Positions 1 through 8,109 are shown, counted from the first letter of the stretch. The stretch is DNA of 64,000 nt from Arthrobacter oryzae (GCF_030812315.1 NZ_JAUSSM010000004.1:372001-436000), one strand, 5' to 3'. The notes: generated by a model not told the origin, from the letters alone. Program-made: numbers and translations.

Positions 1-276
1 GTGGATTTGGGTGACGCCGCCGTGGCGCCTGACGGCCGGATATCCGCTACTCAGGACAATGCGGCCACTAAGATCACGCTGCCCAACCCTGCCGGCGACC
101 CCGGTATCGCGAATATGAATTACCACGATGGCGGCAAGTACGTGGAGTCCGCCGCTGCAAACGAGGCGGGCGGTCAGATCGCCGAGTACAGTCAAAAGGC
201 GTCAACACAAAAATTCACCACCACGGATCCCGGCCAAGTAACATCCACCGCGTCCAATTTGTCCCGAAAGCAGTGA
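1..276 (+). CDS. 3' end of an unrecognised gene (partial, cut by window start)
   Basis: Open from the first base, ending in TGA at 274-276. The visible 91 residues are hydrophilic, rich in Ala, Gly, Thr, Asn and Gln, and have no membrane segment or cysteine. I recognise no domain. Its stop overlaps the GTG start of the next gene by four bases (GTGA), which indicates one operon and possible translational coupling with the lipoprotein that follows. Because the following product is a lipoprotein, this may be the tail of an envelope or secreted protein, but that is inference only. The first codon happens to be GTG; I treat the gene as truncated, since a separate 91-residue gene cannot be excluded or shown. 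Confidence 0.5.
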   Translation: MDLGDAAVAPDGRISATQDNAATKITLPNPAGDPGIANMNYHDGGKYVESAAANEAGGQIAEYSQKASTQKFTTTDPGQVTSTASNLSRKQ

Positions 277-692
277 GTATGCGCAGCTTCCGTAGAATCA
301 TCACCCGAGCACTCATCTTGGGTGCGGTGGCCATTGCGCTCTCAGGGTGCGTTTTCGGCGGGGCATCACGGGCTGACCGCCTGGAGTCTTCGTTGAGGGA
401 CGCAGCCATGTCCGTTCCGGGGATCAAGTCCGTCAGCGTCAATGCAAACGCCAACACGTCGGGAAACTTCATCGTCGTGAAGCTCGTCGGGGATACCGAT
501 GACAAGTCCGAGCTCACGGAGATCCTCAGGACCGCGATCCCTGCTCTCCTGGACAGCATCAAGGATCTTGAATCCGGTACGTTTGGCGTCAGTATTTTCT
601 CCCCGGACGACTCCGTGTCGGCGGAGCCGGGCGAGCTCGGATATTCCGGGTCAAGCTCGCTGGTTCGTTACCGCGAGTTCTTTTCCGAGTAG
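273..692 (+). CDS. Small secreted lipoprotein of unknown function
   Basis: 139 residues. The N-terminus has basic residues (RSFRRIITR), a hydrophobic core and the lipobox LSGC with the lipidated Cys near residue 26, so the product should be anchored to the outer face of the membrane by Lgt/Lsp processing. The mature part is about 110 residues with no recognised domain; a central stretch alternates hydrophobic residues (NFIVVKLVG) as in a small alpha/beta fold. GTG at 273 overlaps the upstream stop; ATG at 279 is an alternative start two codons later and gives the same signal peptide. Lipoprotein assignment is strong; function is unknown. Confidence 0.7.
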   Translation: MSMRSFRRIITRALILGAVAIALSGCVFGGASRADRLESSLRDAAMSVPGIKSVSVNANANTSGNFIVVKLVGDTDDKSELTEILRTAIPALLDSIKDLESGTFGVSIFSPDDSVSAEPGELGYSGSSSLVRYREFFSE

Positions 693-715
693 CCGGCGGG
701 ACGGTCGGCACGGCC

Positions 716-1522
716 TCACCGCGTGCCGCCCGCCCCCGCGGCGCCCCGTGCAGCAGCGGCGCCCAGCGCAGCCTTCCGGGCCTTCAGTTCCTGGCGCACC
801 CGCTGGCCTATGACCAGGCCCACAGCGGCCAGGCCGATGGTGACGGGATAACCCATGAACCGCTCCAAGGTCCCCGGCTCGGGCACGTCCATCCCGGTGG
901 CGCCGCCAAGGCCCAGTGCCACGAATGAGGTTGCCCCGCACGCCAGGATGAACCAGCCGAGTGGCGATTGCCGCAGCCAGAGCGCACCCAGCAGCAGCAG
1001 TGCGAGGGCTCCCCCGATGAAGAACATCAGGGCGCCGGCAAGGTGCACGGCGAAGAATCCGGCGTCCTCGGGGACCACTCCCACGATGATGGTCCCGGTG
1101 CCCGCGGCGAAGGTCAGAACCTTGGCGCCGACAGCTGCGAACCACGGGGAACGGCGGGCCGGCGCGACGGGGATGCGGACGCCGGGCCGGGCGGCGATGC
1201 ACAACAGCGCCGAGCTGAGGAGCAGCGCCCCCAGCAACATTCCCAATCCCTGCAACACGAACGAGGCATTCATCAGCGCATGCAGGGGCGAGCAGACATT
1301 CCTCTCCTCGTGGATTCCACAGTGAATGGCGCCGAGGTCGCTGATGAATCCGGTTCTGCGGCTGTACTGCTCCGGTCCCGCCCATGCACCGATCACAGCG
1401 GCTTCGGCCACGAAATACTGCAGGACACTGAGCTTCGCCCACGCGCCGAAATACTCCCTGGTGGAGGCGATGTTCGGGAGGAATCCGGCCCGGGACAACG
1501 TTGCTGGTGTTGCTGCAGTCAT
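716..1522 (-). CDS. DUF998 family polytopic membrane protein
   Basis: 268 residues with about six hydrophobic helices (roughly residues 29-48, 88-110, 130-152, 158-182, 188-208, 220-240). The loop after the first helix carries the typical DUF998 pattern: ISDLGA, a Cys-containing segment, then CSPLHALMNASFVLQG. The family is found mainly in actinobacteria, sits in the cytoplasmic membrane, and has no assigned biochemical role. The C-terminus is a basic and Ala/Gly-rich tail. The gene runs divergently from the tRNA-Arg gene, with about 85 bases between them. The family call is from pattern recall, so moderately confident. Confidence 0.7.
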   Translation of the reverse strand: MTAATPATLSRAGFLPNIASTREYFGAWAKLSVLQYFVAEAAVIGAWAGPEQYSRRTGFISDLGAIHCGIHEERNVCSPLHALMNASFVLQGLGMLLGALLLSSALLCIAARPGVRIPVAPARRSPWFAAVGAKVLTFAAGTGTIIVGVVPEDAGFFAVHLAGALMFFIGGALALLLLGALWLRQSPLGWFILACGATSFVALGLGGATGMDVPEPGTLERFMGYPVTIGLAAVGLVIGQRVRQELKARKAALGAAAARGAAGAGGTR

Positions 1523-1608
1523 GCCAAGAGCGTAGTACGCGCTGGTACCTTGTATGCTTGTATCCGTGCCCGAACAGGACGGCCTGGTGCCAACCGGTTC
1601 GGTCGCCC

Positions 1609-1681
1609 GCCCTCGTAGCTCAGTGGATAGAGCACGGCTCTCCTAAAGCCGGTGTCGTTGGTTCGATTCCAATCGAGGGCA
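1609..1681 (+). tRNA. tRNA-Arg (anticodon CCT)
   Basis: A complete cloverleaf can be folded. The acceptor arms GCCCTCG and CGAGGGC pair perfectly, followed by discriminator A at 1681. The D-arm is GCTC/GAGC, the anticodon stem CGGCT/AGCCG encloses loop CTCCTAA (anticodon CCT, reading AGG), and the T-arm GTTGG/CCAAT holds TTCGATT. CCA is not encoded. A TATGCT at 1553-1558 is a possible -10 box. No integrase gene or repeated tRNA 3' end lies nearby, so this copy does not look used as an attachment site here. Confidence 0.96.
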
Positions 1682-1682
1682 C

Positions 1683-2225
1683 TTGAACTTCCAGCCGCAG
1701 AATGCAGCACGGGACCCTGCGGTACACCAGCCGCAGGAATTCGATCTGCGCGCCTACCTGCTGGGCAGCTGGTCCGTGGAGCGCACCCTGTGGGACCGCA
1801 GCTCCGACGCCCGGGGAACCTTCACCGGCGTCGTCCGCTTTTCCCCGAACGACGACGGCGGCCTCGCCTTCCATGAAGAGGGCACCATGCACTGGCCTAC
1901 TCCGGCCGGCGACAGGTTCACCGGCCCCGCGAGCCGCGACTACGTCCTGCATCCCACCGCCGTCCCCGATGCCATGGACATGATGTTCCCCGACGGACGG
2001 CCGTTCCACCGGATGAGCTTCCGGGATGAGTCCAGCCAGGATGAGCACTGGTGTGACCCGGACACCTACCGCGTCACCTACGCACTCCGCGGGCCGGACG
2101 AGTTCAGCTACGCCTGGGACGTTCACGGGCCCCGGAAGGACCAGCTCCTGGAATCCGTACTGCGCCGGCTGGGCCCTAACGGGGCAGGTCCGACCGGGCC
2201 AGGCCCGAATGGGCTAGGGTCGTAG
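1683..2225 (+). CDS. DUF6314 family protein
   Basis: About 180 residues. The segment LLGSWSVERTLWDR, then a FHEEGTMHW strand and later RVTYALRGPDEFSYAWDVHG, match my recollection of the DUF6314 family, a small beta-rich fold of unknown function. The only start upstream of the conserved core is TTG at 1683, two bases after the tRNA-Arg 3' end. The only purine-rich ribosome site (GAGGG, 1675-1679) lies inside the tRNA acceptor arm. Translation may therefore use a tRNA-processed or near-leaderless message, or a non-standard start. The C-terminus (residues 163-178) is a Gly/Pro/Asn repeat. The NUDIX gene follows after two bases, so they form an operon. Confidence 0.65.
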   Translation: MNFQPQNAARDPAVHQPQEFDLRAYLLGSWSVERTLWDRSSDARGTFTGVVRFSPNDDGGLAFHEEGTMHWPTPAGDRFTGPASRDYVLHPTAVPDAMDMMFPDGRPFHRMSFRDESSQDEHWCDPDTYRVTYALRGPDEFSYAWDVHGPRKDQLLESVLRRLGPNGAGPTGPGPNGLGS

Positions 2226-2227
2226 CC

Positions 2228-2632
2228 GTGAAAGACCGAATTGTTGTGTCCGCCGTCTGCGTCTATGACGAGGCCGGCCGGCTGCTGACCGTCCGCAAGC
2301 GCGGCACGGACAAGTTCATGCACCCCGGCGGCAAGCCCGAACCCGGCGAATCAGCAGCCCAGGCCGCCTCACGTGAACTGCTGGAGGAAGTGGGCATCGA
2401 CGTAGCCCCCGAAGACCTTTTGCGCATGGGCGTCTGGCTTGCCGACGCCGCCAACGAGGCCGCCACGGATATCGAGGCAACGGTGTTTACCGCACCGGGC
2501 ACCTGGAGCGCGCACCCCTCCGCGGAGATCGCCGAAATCCGCTGGCTGGACCTTGCCGCCGAACTGCCGGCGGACCTTGCGCCCCTGCTAACGGACCACA
2601 TCCTGCCCGCCTTGGCGGCAGGACGGGCCTAA
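2228..2632 (+). CDS. NUDIX hydrolase
   Basis: 134 residues with a full Nudix box at about residues 34-56: G, five residues, E, seven residues, then RELLEEVGI. The two consecutive glutamates there bind the catalytic Mg2+. Such enzymes hydrolyse nucleoside diphosphates linked to another moiety; the substrate cannot be read from sequence. The length is normal for a single-domain Nudix enzyme of the MutT/NudF-like type. GTG at 2228 starts two bases after the DUF6314 stop, so the genes are probably co-transcribed. Transcription converges on the ABC exporter gene, leaving about ten bases between stops. Confidence 0.88.
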   Translation: MKDRIVVSAVCVYDEAGRLLTVRKRGTDKFMHPGGKPEPGESAAQAASRELLEEVGIDVAPEDLLRMGVWLADAANEAATDIEATVFTAPGTWSAHPSAEIAEIRWLDLAAELPADLAPLLTDHILPALAAGRA

Positions 2633-2642
2633 AGGGCCAGGG

Positions 2643-4556
2643 CTAAAACTCCGGAACGGCCTCTTCGACCACGGCACTCGCCTCCGCGAACTGCGTGCGG
2701 TAGAGCTCCGCGTACCGGCCGTCCGCCGCAAGCAAGCCGGTGTGGGTGCCGCGCTCCACGATGGCGCCGTCCTCCACCACCAGGATCATGTCCGCGGCGC
2801 GGATGGTGGACAGCCGGTGGGCGATCACAACCGCGGTGCGGCCCTCGAGCGCTGCCCCCAGCGCAACCTGGACGGCTGCTTCGTTGGTGGAATCCAGGGC
2901 TGCCGTGGCCTCGTCCAGGATGACGACGCGCGGCTGCGCAATCAGCAACCGGGCAATCGTGAGGCGCTGGCGTTCACCGCCGGAAAGCCGGTAGCCGCGC
3001 TCCCCCACCACCGTGTCAAGGCCGTCCGGCAGCGACCGGATCATGTACTCGAGCCGGGCCTGCCGCAGCACGTCCCACATGTCCGCTTCGGTGGCGTCCG
3101 GGCGGGCCAGCCGCAGGTTGGACGCGATGGATTCGTGGAAAAGGTGCCCGTCCTGGGTCACCATGCCCAGCGTCGCCCGCATCGAATCAAAGGTGGCGTC
3201 GCGGACGTCCAGTCCGCTCCCGGGCACTGTTCCGCCGAGGCGTACGGCGCCGGAATCGACGTCGTAGAGCCGGGACAGCAGCTGGGCGATGGTGGACTTG
3301 CCGGCCCCCGAGGAACCCACCAGGGCAACGGTCTGGCCCGGTTCCACCCGGAAACTGATGCCGTGCAGCACTTCCTCGCCGCCGCGGGTGTCCAGGGTGG
3401 AGACATCCTCGAGCGATGCCAGGGACACCTTGTCCGCTGAGGGGTAGGCGAACCGGACGTCGTCGAACTCCACCGAGACGGGACCCGGCGGCACCTCGAC
3501 GGCGTCGGGCTTCTGCTGGATCAGGGGCTTGAGGTCGAGGATTTCGAAAACCCGCTCGAAGCTGACCAGGGCACTCATGATTTCCACGCGGGCGTTGGAA
3601 AGCGCGGTGAGCGGCGCGTACAGGCGGGTGAGCAGCAGTGCCAGCACCACGACGTCGCCCGCGGCGAGCTGGCCGCCCAGCGCAAGCCAGCCACCCAGCC
3701 CGTACACCAGGGCCAGCGCCAGTGCCGAGACCAGCGTCAGGGCCGTGACGAACGTGAACTGCAGCATCGCGGTGCGGACGCCGATGTCCCGGACGCGCCC
3801 GGCACGGACGGCGAACTCGCGGGATTCCTCGTCGGGGCGGCCGAAGAGCTTGACCAAAGTAGCGCCGGGGGCGGAGAACCGCTCAGTCATCTGGGTGCCC
3901 ATGGCGGCGTTGTGCTCGGCGGCCTCGCGCCGCAGGTCGGCCAGCTTGGAACCCATCCGGCGGGCCGGAATGAGGAAGATTGGCAGCAGGATCATGGCCA
4001 GCACGGTCACGAGCCAGGACTTGCCCAGCATGACTACGAGGGTCAGCGCCAAGGCCACCACGTTGCTGACCACACCGGACAGCGTGCCGGCGAAAGCCGA
4101 CTGGGCGCCGATGACATCGTTATTCAGCCGGCTGACCAGGGCACCTGTCCGGGTGCGGGTGAAGAAGGCGATGGGCATTTTCTGGACGTGGTCGAACACC
4201 TTGGTGCGCAGGTCCACGATCACGCCCTCGCCGATGGTGGAGGACAGCCAGCGGGTTACGAGTCCCAGTCCGGCCTCCGCGACGGCCACTGCGGCGATGA
4301 GCACCGCCAGCCGGATCACGACGTCGGCGCCGACCCCGGCGATGATGGCGTCCACCACCTGGCCGGCAAGGACGGGGGTGGCCACCGCAAGGACTGCCAT
4401 GGCGATGGACAGCAGCACGAAGGCGATCAGTTTGCGGCGGTGCGGCCGGGCGAAGCCGAATACCCGCTTCAACGTCGCCTTTGAGAACGGCTTGGAACCG
4501 CTGGCGGCCCGTGTGATGTTGTAGAGGGAGCTCCACGCTACCCGGTCCATGCTCAT
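2643..4556 (-). CDS. ABC exporter half-transporter (fused membrane and ATPase domains)
   Basis: 637 residues in the order membrane domain (about residues 40-340, six helices) then nucleotide-binding domain. Walker A GSSGAGKST is near residue 412, signature LSGGERQR near 527, Walker B VVILDEATAALD near 545, and the H-loop IAHRLST near 577. This is the MsbA/LmrA/BmrA-type architecture, which pumps lipids, peptides or hydrophobic drugs outward as a dimer. The start ATG overlaps the stop of the ABC-F gene (ATGA, 4553-4556), so both are one operon. A partner drug-defence role is inferred from that pairing; the substrate is unknown. Confidence 0.9.
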   Translation of the reverse strand: MSMDRVAWSSLYNITRAASGSKPFSKATLKRVFGFARPHRRKLIAFVLLSIAMAVLAVATPVLAGQVVDAIIAGVGADVVIRLAVLIAAVAVAEAGLGLVTRWLSSTIGEGVIVDLRTKVFDHVQKMPIAFFTRTRTGALVSRLNNDVIGAQSAFAGTLSGVVSNVVALALTLVVMLGKSWLVTVLAMILLPIFLIPARRMGSKLADLRREAAEHNAAMGTQMTERFSAPGATLVKLFGRPDEESREFAVRAGRVRDIGVRTAMLQFTFVTALTLVSALALALVYGLGGWLALGGQLAAGDVVVLALLLTRLYAPLTALSNARVEIMSALVSFERVFEILDLKPLIQQKPDAVEVPPGPVSVEFDDVRFAYPSADKVSLASLEDVSTLDTRGGEEVLHGISFRVEPGQTVALVGSSGAGKSTIAQLLSRLYDVDSGAVRLGGTVPGSGLDVRDATFDSMRATLGMVTQDGHLFHESIASNLRLARPDATEADMWDVLRQARLEYMIRSLPDGLDTVVGERGYRLSGGERQRLTIARLLIAQPRVVILDEATAALDSTNEAAVQVALGAALEGRTAVVIAHRLSTIRAADMILVVEDGAIVERGTHTGLLAADGRYAELYRTQFAEASAVVEEAVPEF

Positions 4557-6283
4557 CGGGTCTGGCCTTTCATGACGCGGTCCCTAGTGCCCGGGGATGA
4601 TGCGGTGCCCGGGGATGATGCTGCGCCCGGTGCAGCCGCGCCGGCGAGCAGTTCGGTCACCACACCGCCCTCCACGTTCCAGCGGACGTCCAGGCGCACG
4701 TTTTCCAGCAGCCTTCGGTCGTGCGTGACCAGTAGCAGGGCGCCATCGTAGCTTTCCAGTGCCTCCTCGAGCTGCTCGATGGCGGGCAGGTCCAGGTGGT
4801 TGGTGGGTTCGTCCAGGACCAGCAGGTTCACGCCGCGCGCCTGCAGCAGGGCAAGGGCGGCGCGGGTCCGTTCGCCCGGGGAGAGCGAGTCGACCGGGCG
4901 CGATGTGTGGTCCGCTTTGAGTCCGAACTTGGCCAGCAGGGTCCGGACCTCCGCCGGAGTCAGCTCCGTCAGGACAGCCTCGACGGCGTCGCCCAGGCTG
5001 AGGTCACCTGCGAGCAGGCCACGGGCCTGGTCGATCTCGCCAATAGCTACGGAGGCGCCCATGGCGGCATTGCCGGAATCCGGCTGCCGGATCCCCAGCA
5101 GGAGCCGGAGCAGCGTGGACTTGCCGGCCCCGTTGGGACCGGTGATGCCGATGCGCTCCCCGGCGTTGAGCTGCAGGTTGACCGGGCCCAGCGTGAAGTC
5201 ACCCTGGTGGACGACGGCGTCCCTCAGCGTTGCCACAACGGCACTGGAGCGCGGGGCCTGGCCGATGCTGAACTGCAGCTGCCACTCCTTGCGCGGCTCC
5301 TCCACTTCGTCGAGCCGGGCAATCCGCGACTCCATCTGCCGCACTTTCTGGGCCTGCTTCTCCGACGACTCGGTGGAGGCCGCACGGCGGATCTTGTCAT
5401 TGTCAGGGCTCTTCTTCATGGCGTTCCGGACACCCTGGGAGCTCCACTCACGCTGGGTCCGCGCGCGGGAAACGAGGTCCGCCTTCGTTGAGGCGAACTC
5501 CTCGTACCGCTCCCGGGCATGGCGGCGGGCCACGGCACGTTCCTCCAGGAACGCCTCGTAGCCGCCGTCGTATACCGCCACCGAATTCTGGGCGAGGTCC
5601 AGTTCCACGATGGTGGTGACACAGCGGGCCAGGAACTCACGGTCGTGGGACACCAGGACCGCACCGCCGCGGAGCCCCTGCACGAACGCCTCCAGCTTGG
5701 CCAGCCCGTTGAGGTCAAGGTCGTTGGTGGGCTCATCGAGGAGAACCACATCGAAGCGGCTCAGCAGCAGGGCAGCCAGCGCCACGCGTGCCGCCTGACC
5801 GCCGGACAGCCCCGTCATAAGAGCCTGAGGCCCCACATCCAGGCCAAGGTCGGCAAGGACCGGCGCGATCCGTTCGTCCAGGTCCGCCGCGCCGGAGGCC
5901 ATCCAGCGGTCGAATGCCAGGGAGTAGGCGTCGTCGGCGCCGGCGGCACCCGAGCCCAGGGCTTCCGCCGTGGATTCCATGTCAGCCGTTGCCTGTGCAC
6001 AGCCGGTCCGGCGGGCGACGTATTCCGCCACCGTCTCGCCGGCGACGCGCTCGTGTTCCTGCGGCAGCCAGCCAACGAAGGCATCGGCCGGGGCCAGGCT
6101 CACCGATCCGGCCAGTGGCTGGTCCACACCTGCCAGCAGCCGGAGAAGGGTGGATTTGCCGGCGCCATTGGCGCCAACAACGCCCACAACGTCGCCCGGG
6201 GCCACGGTGAGGGAAAGTTTTGAGAAGAGTGTGCGGTGGTCGTGACCGCCTGAAAGGTCTTTGGCAACAAGGGTTGCAGTCAT
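4553..6283 (-). CDS. ABC-F family ATPase (ribosome-associated, possible antibiotic protection)
   Basis: 576 residues, two ATPase domains in one chain and no membrane segment, which defines ABC-F. Domain 1 has GANGAGKST (near residue 38), LSGGQ (near 163) and LLDEPTNDLD (near 183). Domain 2 has GPNGAGKST (near 383), LSPGERTR (near 466) and LVLDEPTNHLD. The linker (about 245-325) is long, charged and helical (RHARERYEEF, ESSEKQAQKVRQMES), as in the P-site tRNA interaction motif. ABC-F proteins act on the ribosome E site; antibiotic-resistance members have long linkers. Pairing with a drug-type exporter and a structured 5' leader favours the resistance subgroup, but Uup/EttA-like housekeeping roles remain possible. 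SD GAGGA lies seven bases before ATG. Confidence 0.88.
   Translation of the reverse strand: MTATLVAKDLSGGHDHRTLFSKLSLTVAPGDVVGVVGANGAGKSTLLRLLAGVDQPLAGSVSLAPADAFVGWLPQEHERVAGETVAEYVARRTGCAQATADMESTAEALGSGAAGADDAYSLAFDRWMASGAADLDERIAPVLADLGLDVGPQALMTGLSGGQAARVALAALLLSRFDVVLLDEPTNDLDLNGLAKLEAFVQGLRGGAVLVSHDREFLARCVTTIVELDLAQNSVAVYDGGYEAFLEERAVARRHARERYEEFASTKADLVSRARTQREWSSQGVRNAMKKSPDNDKIRRAASTESSEKQAQKVRQMESRIARLDEVEEPRKEWQLQFSIGQAPRSSAVVATLRDAVVHQGDFTLGPVNLQLNAGERIGITGPNGAGKSTLLRLLLGIRQPDSGNAAMGASVAIGEIDQARGLLAGDLSLGDAVEAVLTELTPAEVRTLLAKFGLKADHTSRPVDSLSPGERTRAALALLQARGVNLLVLDEPTNHLDLPAIEQLEEALESYDGALLLVTHDRRLLENVRLDVRWNVEGGVVTELLAGAAAPGAASSPGTASSPGTRDRVMKGQTR
4587..4622 (-). repeat. 18-bp tandem repeat, two copies, in the ABC-F 3' end
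   Basis: Two adjacent copies of an 18-base unit (plus strand gtgcccggggatgatgcg; 4587-4604 and 4605-4622, differing at the last base). They encode a repeated Ala-Ser-Ser-Pro-Gly-Thr tail beyond the second ATPase domain. The repeat stays in frame and probably varies in copy number between strains without affecting the folded domains. Confidence 0.75.
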
Positions 6284-6338
6284 TAGTCCATCCTCTCACT
6301 GCGGCCCAAAACGGCCTGGAATCCGGCCGGACATGGAA

Positions 6339-6383
6339 GAACCCGCCGGTCCGGACTTGGGGGGTGTACGGACCAACGGGTTC
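6339..6383 (-). promoter_or_regulatory. Leader hairpin in the ABC-F 5' untranslated region (possible attenuator)
   Basis: On the minus strand the arms GAACCCG-UU-GGUCCG and CGGACC-GG-CGGGUUC pair. The two UU/GG positions form wobble pairs only in RNA of this strand, giving a continuous 15-bp stem with a 15-base loop, about 55 bases before the ABC-F start. A possible promoter upstream has TTTACG (6416-6421), 17 bases, then TATGCT (6393-6398), which would place the hairpin almost at the RNA 5' end. No U-tract follows. Attenuation is inferred from the known regulation of resistance ABC-F genes. Confidence 0.55.
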
Positions 6384-6466
6384 GACCATCTAGCATAGTT
6401 CACATACCCCCCGCCGTAAAATCGACCGTCGCTACTCCAACCGCCCCACCCCGCAGGAAGCCATCC

Positions 6467-7213
6467 ATGCCACTCCCCGCCAAGGCGTTCCAACGCTGGC
6501 TTCACGGAATAGCGCCCCAGGCGAGCACCGCCGATATCTGCAGGATCTCCGGGGTCAAGCGGACCACCCTGGCGCAGCAGCTGGTCCGCGGGAAGGTGGC
6601 GGAAAGCACCGTCGTCAGCATCAGCCGGGCCTTCAATATCAACCCGGTGGCGGCGTTGGCCACGTTTGCGAACTACAGCGAGCTTGCCGGAAGCCCCGTG
6701 CTGCCCACCGCCGCGGAGCTGGTCAGCCAGATCGCCACCATGGACCTACTGAGTGCTGTCATTGCCCGCTCCGCTGGTGCAGCGGGAGGCGGCGACGACG
6801 TGGACAAGCCGCAGGCCCCGCCGCTCACGCCAGCGCCGCATGCGACCTCCGTGAAGAACTGGGTTGACGCGATCGACGACGGCGAACTCCGGCACCGGGT
6901 GTCAGTCGCCACCGGGATCGCCCCCCAGAATTATTCCGCGCAGCTGACGGCCAACCGGCTGACCCCGGAGCTGGCCATCGCCACGTCCAGGGCAGCCGGC
7001 GTCGGCCTGACTGGCGGGCTGGTGGCCACGGGCATGATCACGGAGTCTGAGGCCGGCTGGCCGTCCGGCGCACGGCAGGCCGCCTTGGACGCGTTATCCG
7101 ACGGCGAGCTCGCCGCACTGGCCGGCGAGCGGCTGCAGGCGCTGGGGAAGACCCTCAAGCGCCAGGAGCAAGACCATCAACAAACCAAAACGATCTGGGA
7201 GAACCTCGGATGA
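6467..7213 (+). CDS. Protein with two related helix-turn-helix-like segments, unknown function
   Basis: 248 residues. Residues about 20-68 (ADICRISGVKRTTLAQQL, then AFNINPVAALATF) look like an XRE-type helix-turn-helix. Residues about 138-190 (RHRVSVATGIAPQNYSAQL, then AAGVGLTGGLVATGMI) repeat the same helical spacing, suggesting an internal duplication joined by a Pro/Ala-rich linker (about 110-128). A DNA-binding role is inferred; the recognition helix of the second copy is weak. The SD AGGAAG is six bases before ATG. The stop overlaps the next start (ATGA), coupling it to a membrane protein, so the pair probably works together. Confidence 0.6.
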   Translation: MPLPAKAFQRWLHGIAPQASTADICRISGVKRTTLAQQLVRGKVAESTVVSISRAFNINPVAALATFANYSELAGSPVLPTAAELVSQIATMDLLSAVIARSAGAAGGGDDVDKPQAPPLTPAPHATSVKNWVDAIDDGELRHRVSVATGIAPQNYSAQLTANRLTPELAIATSRAAGVGLTGGLVATGMITESEAGWPSGARQAALDALSDGELAALAGERLQALGKTLKRQEQDHQQTKTIWENLG

Positions 7214-7944
7214 TCGAGATCCTGCAGTGGTCCACCCTTGCCGTCTGCTGCGCAGCTGCGCTGGCGCGAATTCCAAGTGCCGTCAGGGGTGAGAACAGGT
7301 CGCTCTTTTACATCTTCGTGCTGGCCACTCTCGCGATACTCCTGAGCATTGACGGCCCGTACGTTGCCATCGACGGCCTGCTCGGCGGCAGCAACGTCGC
7401 CAACCTCATCCTGCGCTTCGTCCTCTTCGCCGTCATCTTTTTCATTGGGCTGCGGTGCGTCAATGCCTTCGGCGCCGACCAGCAAAGGCGTTGGCTGCTC
7501 GGGGTGCCGGGAATCGTGGTGTTTGGCCTCATAGCTGGGGTCATGGTCGTCTTTTTCACCATGATGGATTCGTCCGGGTCGTCGGCGGGGCTCGTTGCGG
7601 TCTACGAGCGCAGCACCCGCAACGCCCACCTGGTGGAGTACTACGGTGCAGCCGGGCGCGCCTACCCGGCCTACGTTTCCCTGGTCCTCCTTCCCGCCAT
7701 GGTGAAGGCGGTTGGCAGCCGGCTGCCGGTGCTGGTGCGGGCAGGTGCCCTCCTGCTGGCCGTCGGCGGTGTCTGCCTGACTGTGAGCCTGCTGTTCCCC
7801 TTCTTTCCGGAACCGTGGTCTCCCTTGAAATTCATCATTAACTACGGAGCCGCGCTGTGCTTCGTAGTGGGCCTTGCGGCTTTCTGGATCGCACGTGTCA
7901 GGGCAACGCAACTCGCCCCGCAAAAGTCATCTACTGCAAAGTAG
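7210..7944 (+). CDS. Polytopic membrane protein coupled to the HTH protein
   Basis: 244 residues with about seven hydrophobic segments. The N-terminal portion (ARIPSAVRGENRSLF, then IDGPYVAIDGLLGGSNVANL) resembles the membrane half of the actinobacterial MAB_1171c-like putative transporter family, in which such proteins are often encoded beside XRE-type regulators. That resemblance is from memory and moderate. There is no ATPase domain or signal peptidase site, and the C-terminus is a short basic tail. The four-base overlap with the upstream HTH gene implies equal expression, possibly a sensor and regulator pair. Function unknown. Confidence 0.6.
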   Translation: MIEILQWSTLAVCCAAALARIPSAVRGENRSLFYIFVLATLAILLSIDGPYVAIDGLLGGSNVANLILRFVLFAVIFFIGLRCVNAFGADQQRRWLLGVPGIVVFGLIAGVMVVFFTMMDSSGSSAGLVAVYERSTRNAHLVEYYGAAGRAYPAYVSLVLLPAMVKAVGSRLPVLVRAGALLLAVGGVCLTVSLLFPFFPEPWSPLKFIINYGAALCFVVGLAAFWIARVRATQLAPQKSSTAK

Positions 7945-7952
7945 ACTGAGGG

Positions 7953-7999
7953 CTTTCACAAAATCATTAGAACGTGAGAGAATCATGAATGTGTGAAAG
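7953..7999. repeat. Inverted repeat CTTTCACA/TGTGAAAG
   Basis: Perfect 8-bp arms at 7953-7960 and 7992-7999 separated by 31 bases, located just after the stop of the membrane protein gene. The spacing is too long for a typical operator and the loop too long for a strong terminator. It may be a weak hairpin in the mRNA 3' end or chance. Confidence 0.4.
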
Positions 8000-8072
8000 T
8001 GGCCTCTTTCTGGAGTCGCGAATGGGGACAATCCGTTCGACGCCGGGTGGCCGCTGAGCGCTATTGGGGGGA

Positions 8073-8109
8073 TGAGTGGTGGCGGGCCGTTGGGGACCGC
8101 CCCCACTCA
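8073..8109. terminator. Hairpin between convergent genes
   Basis: Arms TGAGTGG (8073-8079) and CCACTCA (8103-8109), with further GC pairing inside, lie between the stop of the membrane protein gene and the convergent end of the mannosidase gene. It could terminate both. There is no U-tract, which is common in high-GC actinobacteria. Confidence 0.45.

Noticed and set aside
1609..1681. tRNA-Arg as phage or island attachment site
   Set aside because: No integrase, no displaced tRNA 3' end copy and no compositional change in the neighbourhood.
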